In this document: one piece after another, positions 1-7,024 of the stretch
How positions within the stretch are numbered: position 1 is the first letter of the stretch
Layout: the number at the start of each line of letters is the position of its first letter
NCBI GenBank assembly: GCA_964342485.1
Contig: CAYFFO010000034.1
Coordinates: forward strand, 1 to 21,358
DNA: 21,358 nucleotides
Source: CAYFFO01 sp964342485
GTDB lineage: Bacteria; Chloroflexota; Dehalococcoidia; Lucifugimonadales; CAJWER01
Reading direction: 5' to 3'
The notes under the pieces: model-generated
The model's input: only the letters and a program-made list of their open reading frames with translations
What the model was told of the DNA's origin: nothing
The model's database searches: none
Position numbers and translations under genes: made by a program

Positions 1-552
1 AGTGAGTATTTTTCAATTTCTCCAATTGTGACTTCAGGAAAACGTTCAGGGATTCTTCATTCTAGCCATAAAAGGAAATGTCTTGAAAAAGGGGACGTTA
101 TCTTGCTAGAAATGGGTGCAAGCTATCAACGTTATACAGCTCCAATTATGAGGACAGTTACAATTGGTGCTTCTGGTGATGAGGTTCTTAAGACTGCCGA
201 TGCGTGTTTAGTTGCTCTCGATAATGTGATAAGTGCTATTAAACCCGGGGTATCGGCCGATGAGGTTGCTAGAGCTGGTTGGAAGGGCATAGACAAAGCC
301 GGTTCAGACTTCGTGTTTCATGGGGTATTTGGATATGCTGTTGGAGTGAGCTTGCCACCCGGATGGGCCGATGGAACATCTACGATCAGTCTTGGACAAG
401 AAACCGTCATGGAACCTGGTATGGTTTTCCATCATCCTGTTGCTTTGCGGAGAATAGGGCAATATGGAGTGGCTTTTAGTGAAACTACACTTGTAACAGA
501 CACAGGTTGTGAGGTGTTAACTGGATTTGAGCGAAAGCTTCATGTTAAATAA
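1..552 (+). CDS. M24-family protein, creatinase/ectoine-hydrolase-like, C-terminal part (5' truncated)
   Basis: The frame is open from base 1 to the TAA at 550-552, so this is the C-terminal catalytic (pita-bread) half of a protein that starts outside the window; the GTG at 28 is internal. The layout matches family M24: an RSGILHSSHKRKCLEKGD block, then GASYQRYTAPIMRT, then a GYAVGVSLPPGW block, then SETTLVTDTGCEVLT at the end. Metal-dependent M24 peptidases carry Asp-Asp-His-Glu-Glu ligands. Here the first Asp position is Glu (LLEMGA), the second is in an Ala-Pro context, the GHGxG His is Tyr (FGYAVG), and the EPG Glu position is occupied by HHP. That pattern fits the metal-free creatinase/ectoine hydrolase (DoeA-like) branch better than Xaa-Pro aminopeptidase. 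A C-N hydrolase acting on a small substrate is therefore the best guess; the substrate is unknown. A GGT-family acylase follows on the same strand about 108 bp downstream. Confidence 0.8.
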   Translation, partial: SEYFSISPIVTSGKRSGILHSSHKRKCLEKGDVILLEMGASYQRYTAPIMRTVTIGASGDEVLKTADACLVALDNVISAIKPGVSADEVARAGWKGIDKAGSDFVFHGVFGYAVGVSLPPGWADGTSTISLGQETVMEPGMVFHHPVALRRIGQYGVAFSETTLVTDTGCEVLTGFERKLHVK

Positions 553-660
553 CTGCTCTCCAGATACACGCTGGGATTTTCTAAAGATTTCTGGATTGGA
601 TGGTTTAATACAGGGTCGCTATGTATTAATGAATGTGAAAATAAAAATAGAGAGGGTTTC

Positions 661-2277
661 ATGAGAGGAATTGTAGCCTGTGTCCATCCTCGTGCAGCTG
701 AAGAAGGGGCCAAGATTCTTGAGGCTGGAGGGAATGCTTTCGATGCAGCTATTGCTACAGCATTTGTACAGATGTCAGTACTGCCTTTTAGCTGCGGAGT
801 CGCAGGAATGATGTCGGCACATTTATTCTCTCCACATCAAAACAGACATTTAGTCATTGACGGATGTTTGAGGGCCGGTTCGTTAGCGTCTGAGAGTATG
901 TGGTCTGACGATTATCTTGGAGAAACTGAAGTGTCTGGGAGTAGCCAGTTTGAAGATTTTAGAAGCACTATGGGATACAGTTCAATTTGTGTTCCAGGGA
1001 CTATGGCTGTATTAGGAGATTTACACAGCAAGTTTTCTACAATGAAATGGTCTGAATTAGTTAAGCCTAGTATTGATATGGCGCGAAATGGAATAGTCGT
1101 TACGCCCCAACTCGAAAGGAATCTAACCCCCGGCGCTTCTATAGAATATGAACCAGACATAAATTCGCGAGTAAAAGCAAATATTAATGCTGCAGCTATC
1201 TTTCTGGAGAAAAATGGGAATCACCGTAAAGTGGGACAGGTGATACCTACCCCTGATTTTGCAGATACGCTTGAAAGGATTTCTCGGGCAGGACCATCTG
1301 ATTTTTACAAAGGTGAATTAGCAAATATAATTGCGAATGATTTGGAATCTAATGGATCTTTTGTCACAAGAGAGGATTTTTACCAATATAAAACGAAAAT
1401 ATATAAGCCTGTTTCCACTTTGTATTCTGGCTACGAGGTATTCTCCAATTCTGCGCCAGGCGGAGGCCCATTACTTATTGAGGCATTGAATGTATTTCAA
1501 AAGCTTGGAGTATCATCTATGGATCATGGAGGGACTGAATATCTTCAAAATCTGGCCCCTATCCTTCAGCTAGTTAATCAGGACCGTGTTGATTTTCTAG
1601 GTGATCCTGATGTTATTGGATATGAATCTTTGCAACAAATTATTTCTCAAGATAGGGCAACAGCTATAAGCGAGTTGATAACGCAAGGGAGTCTGGGCGC
1701 AGTTAACTCTTATCCTGAAGATACGGATACGACTCACCTTATAGTGGTTGATGAAAGAGGTAATGTCGCAACTATCACACACAGCCTGGGTAATGTATCA
1801 GGAGTTGTCACACCAGGGTTGGGTTTTGTTTATAACAACGGGATGAATAGATTTGATCCTAGGGAAGGTAGGGCTGGATCGATAGGTCCAGGCAAAGCCA
1901 GAATCCACTTAATGATGCCGAGTATGGCTTTCAAAGACGGCCTTGTTAAAGTAGTATTTGGTGCTCCTGGAGGAAACGCAATTCTTAGTGCTCTAGTACA
2001 GGTATTTACAAATGTCGTTGATTTTGGAATGACCGCCGTTGAAGCCGTTACAGCTCCCCGGATTCATGCTGAAAGTGATAAAGTTTGGTGTGAGGCAACA
2101 ATTCGTTCTGATCTAGTTAACCAGCTTAAGAATCAAGGTCACCAAGTACACCATGACGCAGCTTCGTTATCTGATAATCAGGCACGTGCTCAACTTGTAG
2201 TGATTGATAAAGATTTGAACTTTGACGGAGCATCCGATCCTAGGGGGCCTATGGGCCTAGTTCATTCCAAAAACTAG
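661..2277 (+). CDS. Gamma-glutamyltransferase-family protein (Ntn-hydrolase acylase), no signal peptide
   Basis: This is a 538-residue GGT-family N-terminal-nucleophile hydrolase. It begins directly at the family core (GIVACVHPRAAEEGAKILEA, then GGNAFDAAIATAF at about 23-35) with no signal peptide. R71 (DGCLRAG) sits where GGT has the carboxylate-binding Arg. The autocleavage site is visible as D356|T357-T358-H359 (TDTTHLIVVD), giving predicted subunits of about 356 and 182 residues. Downstream are the GVVTPGLGFVYNNGM block and the MMPSMAFKDG...GAPGGNAILSALVQ block typical of the small subunit. The ATG follows GAGGG with a suitable spacing. True periplasmic GGTs are exported, so this protein is probably a cytoplasmic member that hydrolyses an amide or gamma-glutamyl compound, comparable to cephalosporin-acylase-like or HpxW-like relatives. 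It may form a catabolic unit with the M24 protein upstream. Confidence 0.9.
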   Translation: MRGIVACVHPRAAEEGAKILEAGGNAFDAAIATAFVQMSVLPFSCGVAGMMSAHLFSPHQNRHLVIDGCLRAGSLASESMWSDDYLGETEVSGSSQFEDFRSTMGYSSICVPGTMAVLGDLHSKFSTMKWSELVKPSIDMARNGIVVTPQLERNLTPGASIEYEPDINSRVKANINAAAIFLEKNGNHRKVGQVIPTPDFADTLERISRAGPSDFYKGELANIIANDLESNGSFVTREDFYQYKTKIYKPVSTLYSGYEVFSNSAPGGGPLLIEALNVFQKLGVSSMDHGGTEYLQNLAPILQLVNQDRVDFLGDPDVIGYESLQQIISQDRATAISELITQGSLGAVNSYPEDTDTTHLIVVDERGNVATITHSLGNVSGVVTPGLGFVYNNGMNRFDPREGRAGSIGPGKARIHLMMPSMAFKDGLVKVVFGAPGGNAILSALVQVFTNVVDFGMTAVEAVTAPRIHAESDKVWCEATIRSDLVNQLKNQGHQVHHDAASLSDNQARAQLVVIDKDLNFDGASDPRGPMGLVHSKN

Positions 2278-2304
2278 TTCAACATGCTTGTTGGTTACAG
2301 AATG

Positions 2305-2619
2305 TTAAATTTCCCATCCTGCTAATTCTGCACATAAATATGAGCCATTTGGCATAATATTGGCGAATCGGTCATAACGTTCACGTGGATTAGAATCGGG
2401 CTAGTTGAAAGGAATTGACTGATCATTCGTTGGTATCCATGAAGTGCCTAAATCTGTTGACTCTAATACAATAAATCGGGATTTAGTATCTACATGAAAG
2501 TGATCAGGGAATCGTGACGAAGGTATTCCTATAACTAATCTGTTCTTTGTTGCATGGTAGAGTTGAGGTAATGCAGAGTACCAACCCGTCTTTTTGTAAC
2601 CTAAATTATGCTTTATCAT
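2305..2619 (-). pseudogene. Decayed Asp-box/BNR (sialidase-like) gene fragment
   Basis: On the minus strand an ATG at 2619 opens 72 codons to a TAG at 2401-2403. The same frame then stays protein-like for another 31 codons (PDSNPRERYDRFANIMPNG, then YLCAELAGWEI) to a TAA at 2305-2307. The first part contains STDLGTSW, a recognisable Asp-box (S-x-D-x-G-x-[ST]-W) as found in BNR-repeat sialidases and related beta-propellers. The frame also runs through WYSALPQLYHATKNRLVIGI, which resembles a propeller blade. Only one or two blades remain of a family that usually exceeds 300 residues, an in-frame stop interrupts it, and no RBS is evident. I read it as a relic of a minus-strand gene. A short real protein ending at 2401 is a weaker alternative. 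The rest of the 2278-2725 intergenic stretch shows no other gene. Confidence 0.5.
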
Positions 2620-2725
2620 ACGTGACGGGAGTCTAGTGTTTAGGTATCAATTAGTCAATATTGATTACCGGGAAAAACAAGTGCGATGTTATTGCAATTG
2701 GTAGCATGATTAACAAGGAGAAGAC

Positions 2726-3526
2726 ATGAATTTGGAACTTAAAAATAAAGTTGCAATTGTGACAGGAGGCAGCAAGGGAATAGGAAAAGCCATAGCACGT
2801 GAATTAGCATGTGAAGGAGCAGATTTAGTTATTGCAGCCCGGGGATTTCAAGAGCTTAAGAAAACTGCTCTCGAATTGGCGAATGAGAGTGGGAGACGCG
2901 TTATTCCTCTAAAAGCAGATACTTCAGATATAGGGCAGGTGACTCGGATGGTTAACGAGACTATTAGCAATTTGGGAAAGATAGATATTTTGATTAATAA
3001 TGCTGCTAAGCCAGGTGGACAGTCTGCCGTTCCGTCTTTAAACGAGATTACTGACAATATGTTTTTAGAAGAGATTAACGTAAAGGTTCTAGGCTACCTT
3101 CGATGCGCTCAACTTGTAGCACCCTATATGATGCGACAGGGATGGGGTCGAATAATTAATATCAGTGGTATGGCTGCTAGGAACTCAGGATCTTTAATTG
3201 GAAGTGTCAGGAATGTGGCAGTGTCTGCAATGACAAAGAATTTAGCAGATGAGTTGGGTGAACATGGTATAAATGTAACAACAGTTCATCCAGGATTGAC
3301 CAGGACAGAAGCTACATCAGAGAACATAAAAAGACGTGCCAATCAAGAGAACCTGACAACCGATGTTGTAGAGTCATCGATGTCTAAGGGTAACTCGATA
3401 TTTAAATTGATAGATGCTAGGGAAGTGGCTTATGTTGTAGCTTTTCTGGCTTCGCCAAAATCGATAGCAATTACTGGGGACGCTATAGCTTCAGGAGGGG
3501 GAGTGGGAAGGGCGATTCACTACTAG
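2726..3526 (+). CDS. SDR-family protein with degenerate catalytic site
   Basis: This 266-residue Rossmann-fold short-chain dehydrogenase-like protein has the cofactor motif TGGSKGIG (13-20), NNAA (91-94), N118 in the INVKVLG helix, S147 in IINISG, and HPG after beta-6. The start is clear: AAGGAG lies a few bases before the ATG. The canonical Y-x-x-x-K is absent. Aligned on the helix that reads NVAVSAMTKNLADEL, the Lys position is N163 and the Tyr position is G159 (GSVRN). The nucleotide-binding half is intact, so it may bind NAD(P)(H) but use unusual chemistry or act as a non-reductive partner. The C-terminus ends AIASGGGVGRAIHY instead of the usual VDGG. It is a single-gene unit facing a convergent MBL-fold gene. 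Family membership is firm; the substrate is unknown. Confidence 0.88.
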   Translation: MNLELKNKVAIVTGGSKGIGKAIARELACEGADLVIAARGFQELKKTALELANESGRRVIPLKADTSDIGQVTRMVNETISNLGKIDILINNAAKPGGQSAVPSLNEITDNMFLEEINVKVLGYLRCAQLVAPYMMRQGWGRIINISGMAARNSGSLIGSVRNVAVSAMTKNLADELGEHGINVTTVHPGLTRTEATSENIKRRANQENLTTDVVESSMSKGNSIFKLIDAREVAYVVAFLASPKSIAITGDAIASGGGVGRAIHY

Positions 3527-3566
3527 GTCAATAGAATATAAGGTAAATTTTAATTAAAGAAAAGAT

Positions 3567-3596
3567 AATAGAGGTATCTAATTCTATGCCTCTATT
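3567..3596 (-). terminator. Putative intrinsic terminator of the MBL-fold gene
   Basis: AATAGAGG at 3567-3574 pairs with CCTCTATT at 3589-3596. Three more inner pairs (one of them G-T) extend the stem to about 11 bp around an 8-nt loop. On the minus strand the stem is followed by ATCTTTTCTTT, a U-rich tract, so it could terminate transcription of the MBL-fold gene whose stop codon lies inside the stem (3584-3586). On the plus strand no T tract follows, so it is less convincing as a terminator for the SDR gene. Confidence 0.45.
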
Positions 3597-4417
3597 GGTT
3601 CCCATGATCTGCGATCAGGCTTTTTTGAAATACGTCCTATATTTGGATGCGGAAAGTGGCCTGCTAATGCTATACCAGAGTTGTTTTCTAGGTATTCGAT
3701 AATCTTAACTCTTGATTTATAAGATGTAACGCTGTCTCTGTCTGCCCTAGAAGTCCATGCAGGAGTTGTAATTTGAGATGGGTGATGAATGGCATCACCA
3801 AGAACTAGGCCTGTTTCCCCTTCGGATGAAATAAGAAAACAGGTATGTCCTGGTGTATGCCCTGGACTAGGCCAAGTTGATATTTCGTTCGTCAGTTTAG
3901 TTGCGCCTTTCACCAATCTCATTATTCCCATCTCTAAAAGGGGAGTAACTTGTCTACGTAAATATCCTAGCGAACGAGAATTTGATCTGGGACCAAATAA
4001 ATTCCAATCGGCTTCTGGAATATAATAAACAGCGTTACTGAACGCCGGGGTACCGATATCAGAATTCCATTGAACATTACCACCGACATGATCAACATGT
4101 AGGTGTGTAATGGCTACAATATCTACTTGTTCAGGCTGAAAGCCTCTAGATTTAAGAGAAATATCTAATAAGCCTGCCATAGCATGTTCCCAATCAGATG
4201 GAGTTTCATGTCCCAAGCCAGTATCAACAAGAATGGTTGATTCATTTGATTTCAGTAGAAAAGATCCCAAGTTCAATGTAATAATCTGTTCAGAGGAAGA
4301 CCAGGTTTCGGCGCTGAGGCTTGGAAAAAACTTGTGTGCTGGAAATTTCACCCATCCGTCACTGAGTGTAAATATCTCTACTTTTCCAATCTTGATGTCA
4401 GGCTGTGAAAATTTCAA
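3584..4417 (-). CDS. MBL-fold metallohydrolase (lactonase/hydrolase-like)
   Basis: This 277-residue metallo-beta-lactamase-fold enzyme has the binuclear metal motif H105-L-H107-V-D109-H110 (THLHVDHVGG). It also has a further His in SPGHTPGH (H191), a bridging Asp in LGDAIH (D208) and a final His in AGHFPHP (H254). The spacing fits the group of MBL proteins that includes AHL-lactonase-like and methyl-parathion-hydrolase-like enzymes, so ester or lactone hydrolysis is plausible; the substrate cannot be read from sequence. There is no signal peptide. The start is a TTG at 4417 without a good Shine-Dalgarno site. The frame stays open upstream, so the exact N-terminus is uncertain, but no ATG lies near the fold start. 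It is downstream of, and probably co-transcribed with, the DHDPS-family aldolase about 100 bp upstream. Confidence 0.88.
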   Translation of the reverse strand: MKFSQPDIKIGKVEIFTLSDGWVKFPAHKFFPSLSAETWSSSEQIITLNLGSFLLKSNESTILVDTGLGHETPSDWEHAMAGLLDISLKSRGFQPEQVDIVAITHLHVDHVGGNVQWNSDIGTPAFSNAVYYIPEADWNLFGPRSNSRSLGYLRRQVTPLLEMGIMRLVKGATKLTNEISTWPSPGHTPGHTCFLISSEGETGLVLGDAIHHPSQITTPAWTSRADRDSVTSYKSRVKIIEYLENNSGIALAGHFPHPNIGRISKKPDRRSWEPIEA

Positions 4418-4430
4418 AGATATATATCTT
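4417..4430. repeat. 14-bp perfect palindrome at the MBL gene start
   Basis: AAGATATATATCTT is its own reverse complement and abuts the TTG start of the minus-strand MBL-fold gene. It could be an operator or an RNA hairpin that covers the start. It is AT-only apart from the flanking G and C, so chance occurrence in AT-rich DNA is quite possible. Confidence 0.25.
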
Positions 4431-4513
4431 AATTGAAGATTACAACTAAATAAAACTGTGTTAAATTATGGCTCGCTGATTTAGAGACGCTTCTTTTTGT
4501 AACCGGGCATTTG

Positions 4514-5407
4514 CTATGATATTGCTCTATCAATTCCTAAAAGAGATGCTTCTCTTATGAGTGTCTCAAGCTCCTCGACTGAAAGCTGTATATCGTGATT
4601 TCTTGGAGTTCCGCAATCGATTCCCAATCTATATCCGGTCAAAGCTTTAATATTTGCTAAATAACCACCTTTTGCTATCAATTCTGCGAAATCGATAGCA
4701 CGGTCTTGTGTCAATTCAGCTTTCTTTAATTGTTCTTTGGAATATTGTTCCCAAAGTAACACCCAAATTTCAGGAGCAACACTTGGAGGACCGTCAACAC
4801 AACCTGCTGCACCTACTGTTAAGGCTGGTAATAGTTGCCTAGAACTTCCTATGAAACATCGCAATCCCATTTTAGAGAAGGTACGGACATTATCGAAATT
4901 TTGGGAAGAATGTTTTAAGCCTGTAAGCTGGGGCACATTATCTTGAATTTTGCTCATTAAGGACGGAGTGATTTCTACTCCAGTTGCATCAGGTAAATTG
5001 TAGACGAAAAAGGGAAGATTAGCAGCATTTGCTACAGTCTTATAATGTTGGACAATTTGATCGTCACTACCTTTGTAAAAAAATGGTGGAACGCAACAGA
5101 TAGCCTCCACTCCTGCCTTTGCAGCCTGTTCTGCAAGATATGCTGACCTTGTGGTTGTTGGTGATCCAACATGCATGATTATATTGGCCCTTGTTTCATT
5201 TTGTTCGGACACGATTTTTGAGATCATGGTGTTTTCTTCATCAGATAACAGGATGCTTTCACCCGTCCCTCCTGCAACCCATAGGCCGTGAACCCCTGAA
5301 TTAATATTAAATTCCACAACCTTTCTCAAAGCGTCTTCATTGATTTCGCCGCTGGAATCCATTGGAGTGATAACTGCCGGCACAATTCCCCCGAAGATTT
5401 TTTTCAA
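4514..5407 (-). CDS. DHDPS/N-acetylneuraminate-lyase family class I aldolase
   Basis: This 297-residue TIM-barrel Schiff-base aldolase/synthase is near the usual length of about 290-300. Visible motifs are GGTGES (46-51, pyruvate carboxylate loop), Y136 in VYNLPDATG and Schiff-base K165 in LTGLKHSS, with the expected Tyr-Lys separation, then GAAGCVDGPPSV. True DapA has an Arg shortly after the Tyr (YNVPGRT type) that binds the semialdehyde carboxylate. Here the segment is YNLPDATG, closer to the NanA-type YNIPALSG pattern, so lysine biosynthesis is unlikely. A pyruvate-dependent aldolase of the NAL/2-keto-3-deoxy-sugar-acid type is more likely. The start is a TTG at 5407 supported by GAGGT about 8 nt upstream; there is no nearby ATG. 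The MBL-fold gene lies downstream on the same strand. Confidence 0.88.
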   Translation of the reverse strand: MKKIFGGIVPAVITPMDSSGEINEDALRKVVEFNINSGVHGLWVAGGTGESILLSDEENTMISKIVSEQNETRANIIMHVGSPTTTRSAYLAEQAAKAGVEAICCVPPFFYKGSDDQIVQHYKTVANAANLPFFVYNLPDATGVEITPSLMSKIQDNVPQLTGLKHSSQNFDNVRTFSKMGLRCFIGSSRQLLPALTVGAAGCVDGPPSVAPEIWVLLWEQYSKEQLKKAELTQDRAIDFAELIAKGGYLANIKALTGYRLGIDCGTPRNHDIQLSVEELETLIREASLLGIDRAIS

Positions 5408-5483
5408 AAGCTTACCTCAGCTAGAAAATGTTTGGTTTAGATTCTATTAGTGTACACAAAATATAATAATGACGCTCAATAAA

Positions 5484-5512
5484 TTGACAAGATTTAAGGA
5501 ATTTCTGACAAT
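5484..5512 (+). promoter_or_regulatory. Putative sigma70-type promoter for the iscA-like/ygfZ pair
   Basis: A perfect -35 TTGACA (5484-5489), a 17-bp spacer and a -10 GACAAT (5507-5512, 4 of 6 matches) face the Fe-S gene pair. Transcription would start near 5519, leaving about 90 nt before the ATG at 5610. Confidence 0.5.
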
Positions 5513-5609
5513 GCTTTTGTTCACTGATTGACCGAACTATGACAGTGGTAGTAAAATTTAGGTGAATTACAAGTTTTATTTAGTCTATTTATATTGGCAA
5601 TTATCACTA

Positions 5610-5966
5610 ATGGTTTCAGCTAAAGAAAAACCTAAGCCTCTAACAATCAGTATCAGCCCTGAAGCAGCTCAGCATGTTAGGCATTTTGCAGAACAGTCTG
5701 GGAAACCGGGTTCTCATTTGAGAGTTGGTGTAAAAGGCGGTGGTTGCTCGGGCCTTACATATGTTCTTGATCTTGTAGATGAATTCTTGGAGGACGATAA
5801 GATTGTTGAGGAGCATGGTGTCAAGCTAGGAATTGACCGGAAATCATATGTTTTTTTGGCCGGTACAATATTAGAATATTCAGGCGGGTTGAATGGAAAG
5901 GGATTTGTTTTTAACAATCCCAATGCAAAGACAAGCTGTGGTTGTGGCACATCGTTTGGTGTATAA
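5610..5966 (+). CDS. A-type iron-sulfur carrier/assembly protein (IscA/ErpA/HesB family)
   Basis: This is a 118-residue A-type carrier that receives or delivers Fe-S clusters. The three conserved cysteines are present: GGGCSGLTY near residue 48 and SCGCG close to the C-terminus. The family core begins at LTISISPEAAQHV. I chose the ATG at 5610. The frame is open up to a GTG at 5562, but that extension (NYKFYLVYLYWQLSL) is not family-like. No strong Shine-Dalgarno site marks either start. The next gene on the strand is a YgfZ/IBA57-like protein. In mitochondria ISCA proteins and IBA57 work together to make 4Fe-4S clusters, and bacterial ErpA/IscA and YgfZ are the counterparts, so the pair is functionally coherent. 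The specific subtype (IscA, ErpA or SufA) cannot be fixed here. Confidence 0.92.
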   Translation: MVSAKEKPKPLTISISPEAAQHVRHFAEQSGKPGSHLRVGVKGGGCSGLTYVLDLVDEFLEDDKIVEEHGVKLGIDRKSYVFLAGTILEYSGGLNGKGFVFNNPNAKTSCGCGTSFGV

Positions 5967-6047
5967 CCAAGTTGTTAGATAATTCTCAGTAAGAAGAGAA
6001 ATTTGCTTCAATAAACTATTTCTTTGTCAGCGGAATGGTTATTTTCT

Positions 6048-7016
6048 ATGGATGTAGATTATTTTGGTGAATATTTCCCGGAATCCTCATATGCATGTGG
6101 TTTCGTGGAGCGTGATTATGGCATACTTCGGTACACAGGAGAAGACGCTCTCGACTTGCTAAACCGGATGTCTACGAATGCTTTAATGGAGCTGCCAGAT
6201 AATCATGGGCTAGAGACGGTTCTTACTTCATCCAAAGGTCGTGTAGTAGATGTTGTTTTCGTACTAAGACAAGGTCAAAATATTTTGATGTTTACTAGTC
6301 CAGGGAACAACGAAAATGTGCTCGAATGGATAGATCGTTACACAATTATGGAAGATGCTGTAGTTCAAGATATTACAGGGAAATTTGAGATCATATCTGT
6401 TATGGGTCCGGATGCGGCAAAAATCTTATCTCTTATATGCGGTATAGAAGCCGAACCAATTGAAGAAGGGTCTCAATATCAAATAACACAAGGCCCATTG
6501 ATTGTAAGAAGAGATTTTGGTGGTGTCAGATCATATGATGTCATTTCAACAGAAGAATATTCTTCGATGCTTCAAACAGACTTAGTAGAGACAGGATTAA
6601 CAAATTTAGGCTGCGAAATACTAGAGTCAATTAGGATACGGGAATACATACCTCGATTTGGAGCTGAATTAACAGATGCTTTCAATCCACTTGAAGCTGG
6701 GTTAATTAGCAAAATAAGTTTCACTAAAGGTTGCTATATTGGCCAAGAAGTTATCGCCCGTCTTAATACTTATGACAAGGTACAGAAGTGCTTGGTTGGT
6801 TTCAGATCAGAATTAGGCAAGGAGATTGAGCCTAATACTCGATTGATGAAAGATGGAAAACAAGTAGGGATCATAACTTCTTCTATTATTGAACCTACCA
6901 CGAATTCTTGGATTGGACTTGGATATATCCGTAAACGGGAAGCAATAAGTGGAGCAAGTTTACTTATTGATAATAATGATACGAATGTTAAGGTGGTTCT
7001 TCAAAATGAGCAATAA
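6048..7016 (+). CDS. ygfZ: YgfZ/GcvT-like folate-binding Fe-S maintenance protein
   Basis: This roughly 322-residue protein has the GcvT/YgfZ fold. The YgfZ/IBA57 signature KGCYIGQE is present in FTKGCYIGQEVIARL, within a GLISKISFTKG context, and the C-terminal part (VGIITSS, then GLGYIRK) matches the family beta-barrel. The protein is a tetrahydrofolate-dependent factor for 4Fe-4S enzyme maturation or repair, not an aminomethyltransferase; GcvT proper has a different active site. The frame can also start at a TTG at 6024, eight codons earlier. I prefer the ATG at 6048 because neither start has a convincing Shine-Dalgarno site. It lies 81 bp downstream of the A-type carrier gene and probably shares its transcript. 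Its stop is only 8 bp from the stop of the convergent fabL gene. Confidence 0.88.
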   Translation: MDVDYFGEYFPESSYACGFVERDYGILRYTGEDALDLLNRMSTNALMELPDNHGLETVLTSSKGRVVDVVFVLRQGQNILMFTSPGNNENVLEWIDRYTIMEDAVVQDITGKFEIISVMGPDAAKILSLICGIEAEPIEEGSQYQITQGPLIVRRDFGGVRSYDVISTEEYSSMLQTDLVETGLTNLGCEILESIRIREYIPRFGAELTDAFNPLEAGLISKISFTKGCYIGQEVIARLNTYDKVQKCLVGFRSELGKEIEPNTRLMKDGKQVGIITSSIIEPTTNSWIGLGYIRKREAISGASLLIDNNDTNVKVVLQNEQ

Positions 7017-7024
7017 TCTTATAG

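Noticed and set aside
5562..5609. GTG start 16 codons upstream for the A-type carrier
   Set aside because: The extension is hydrophobic and not family-like, with no RBS; the ATG at 5610 fits the family start.
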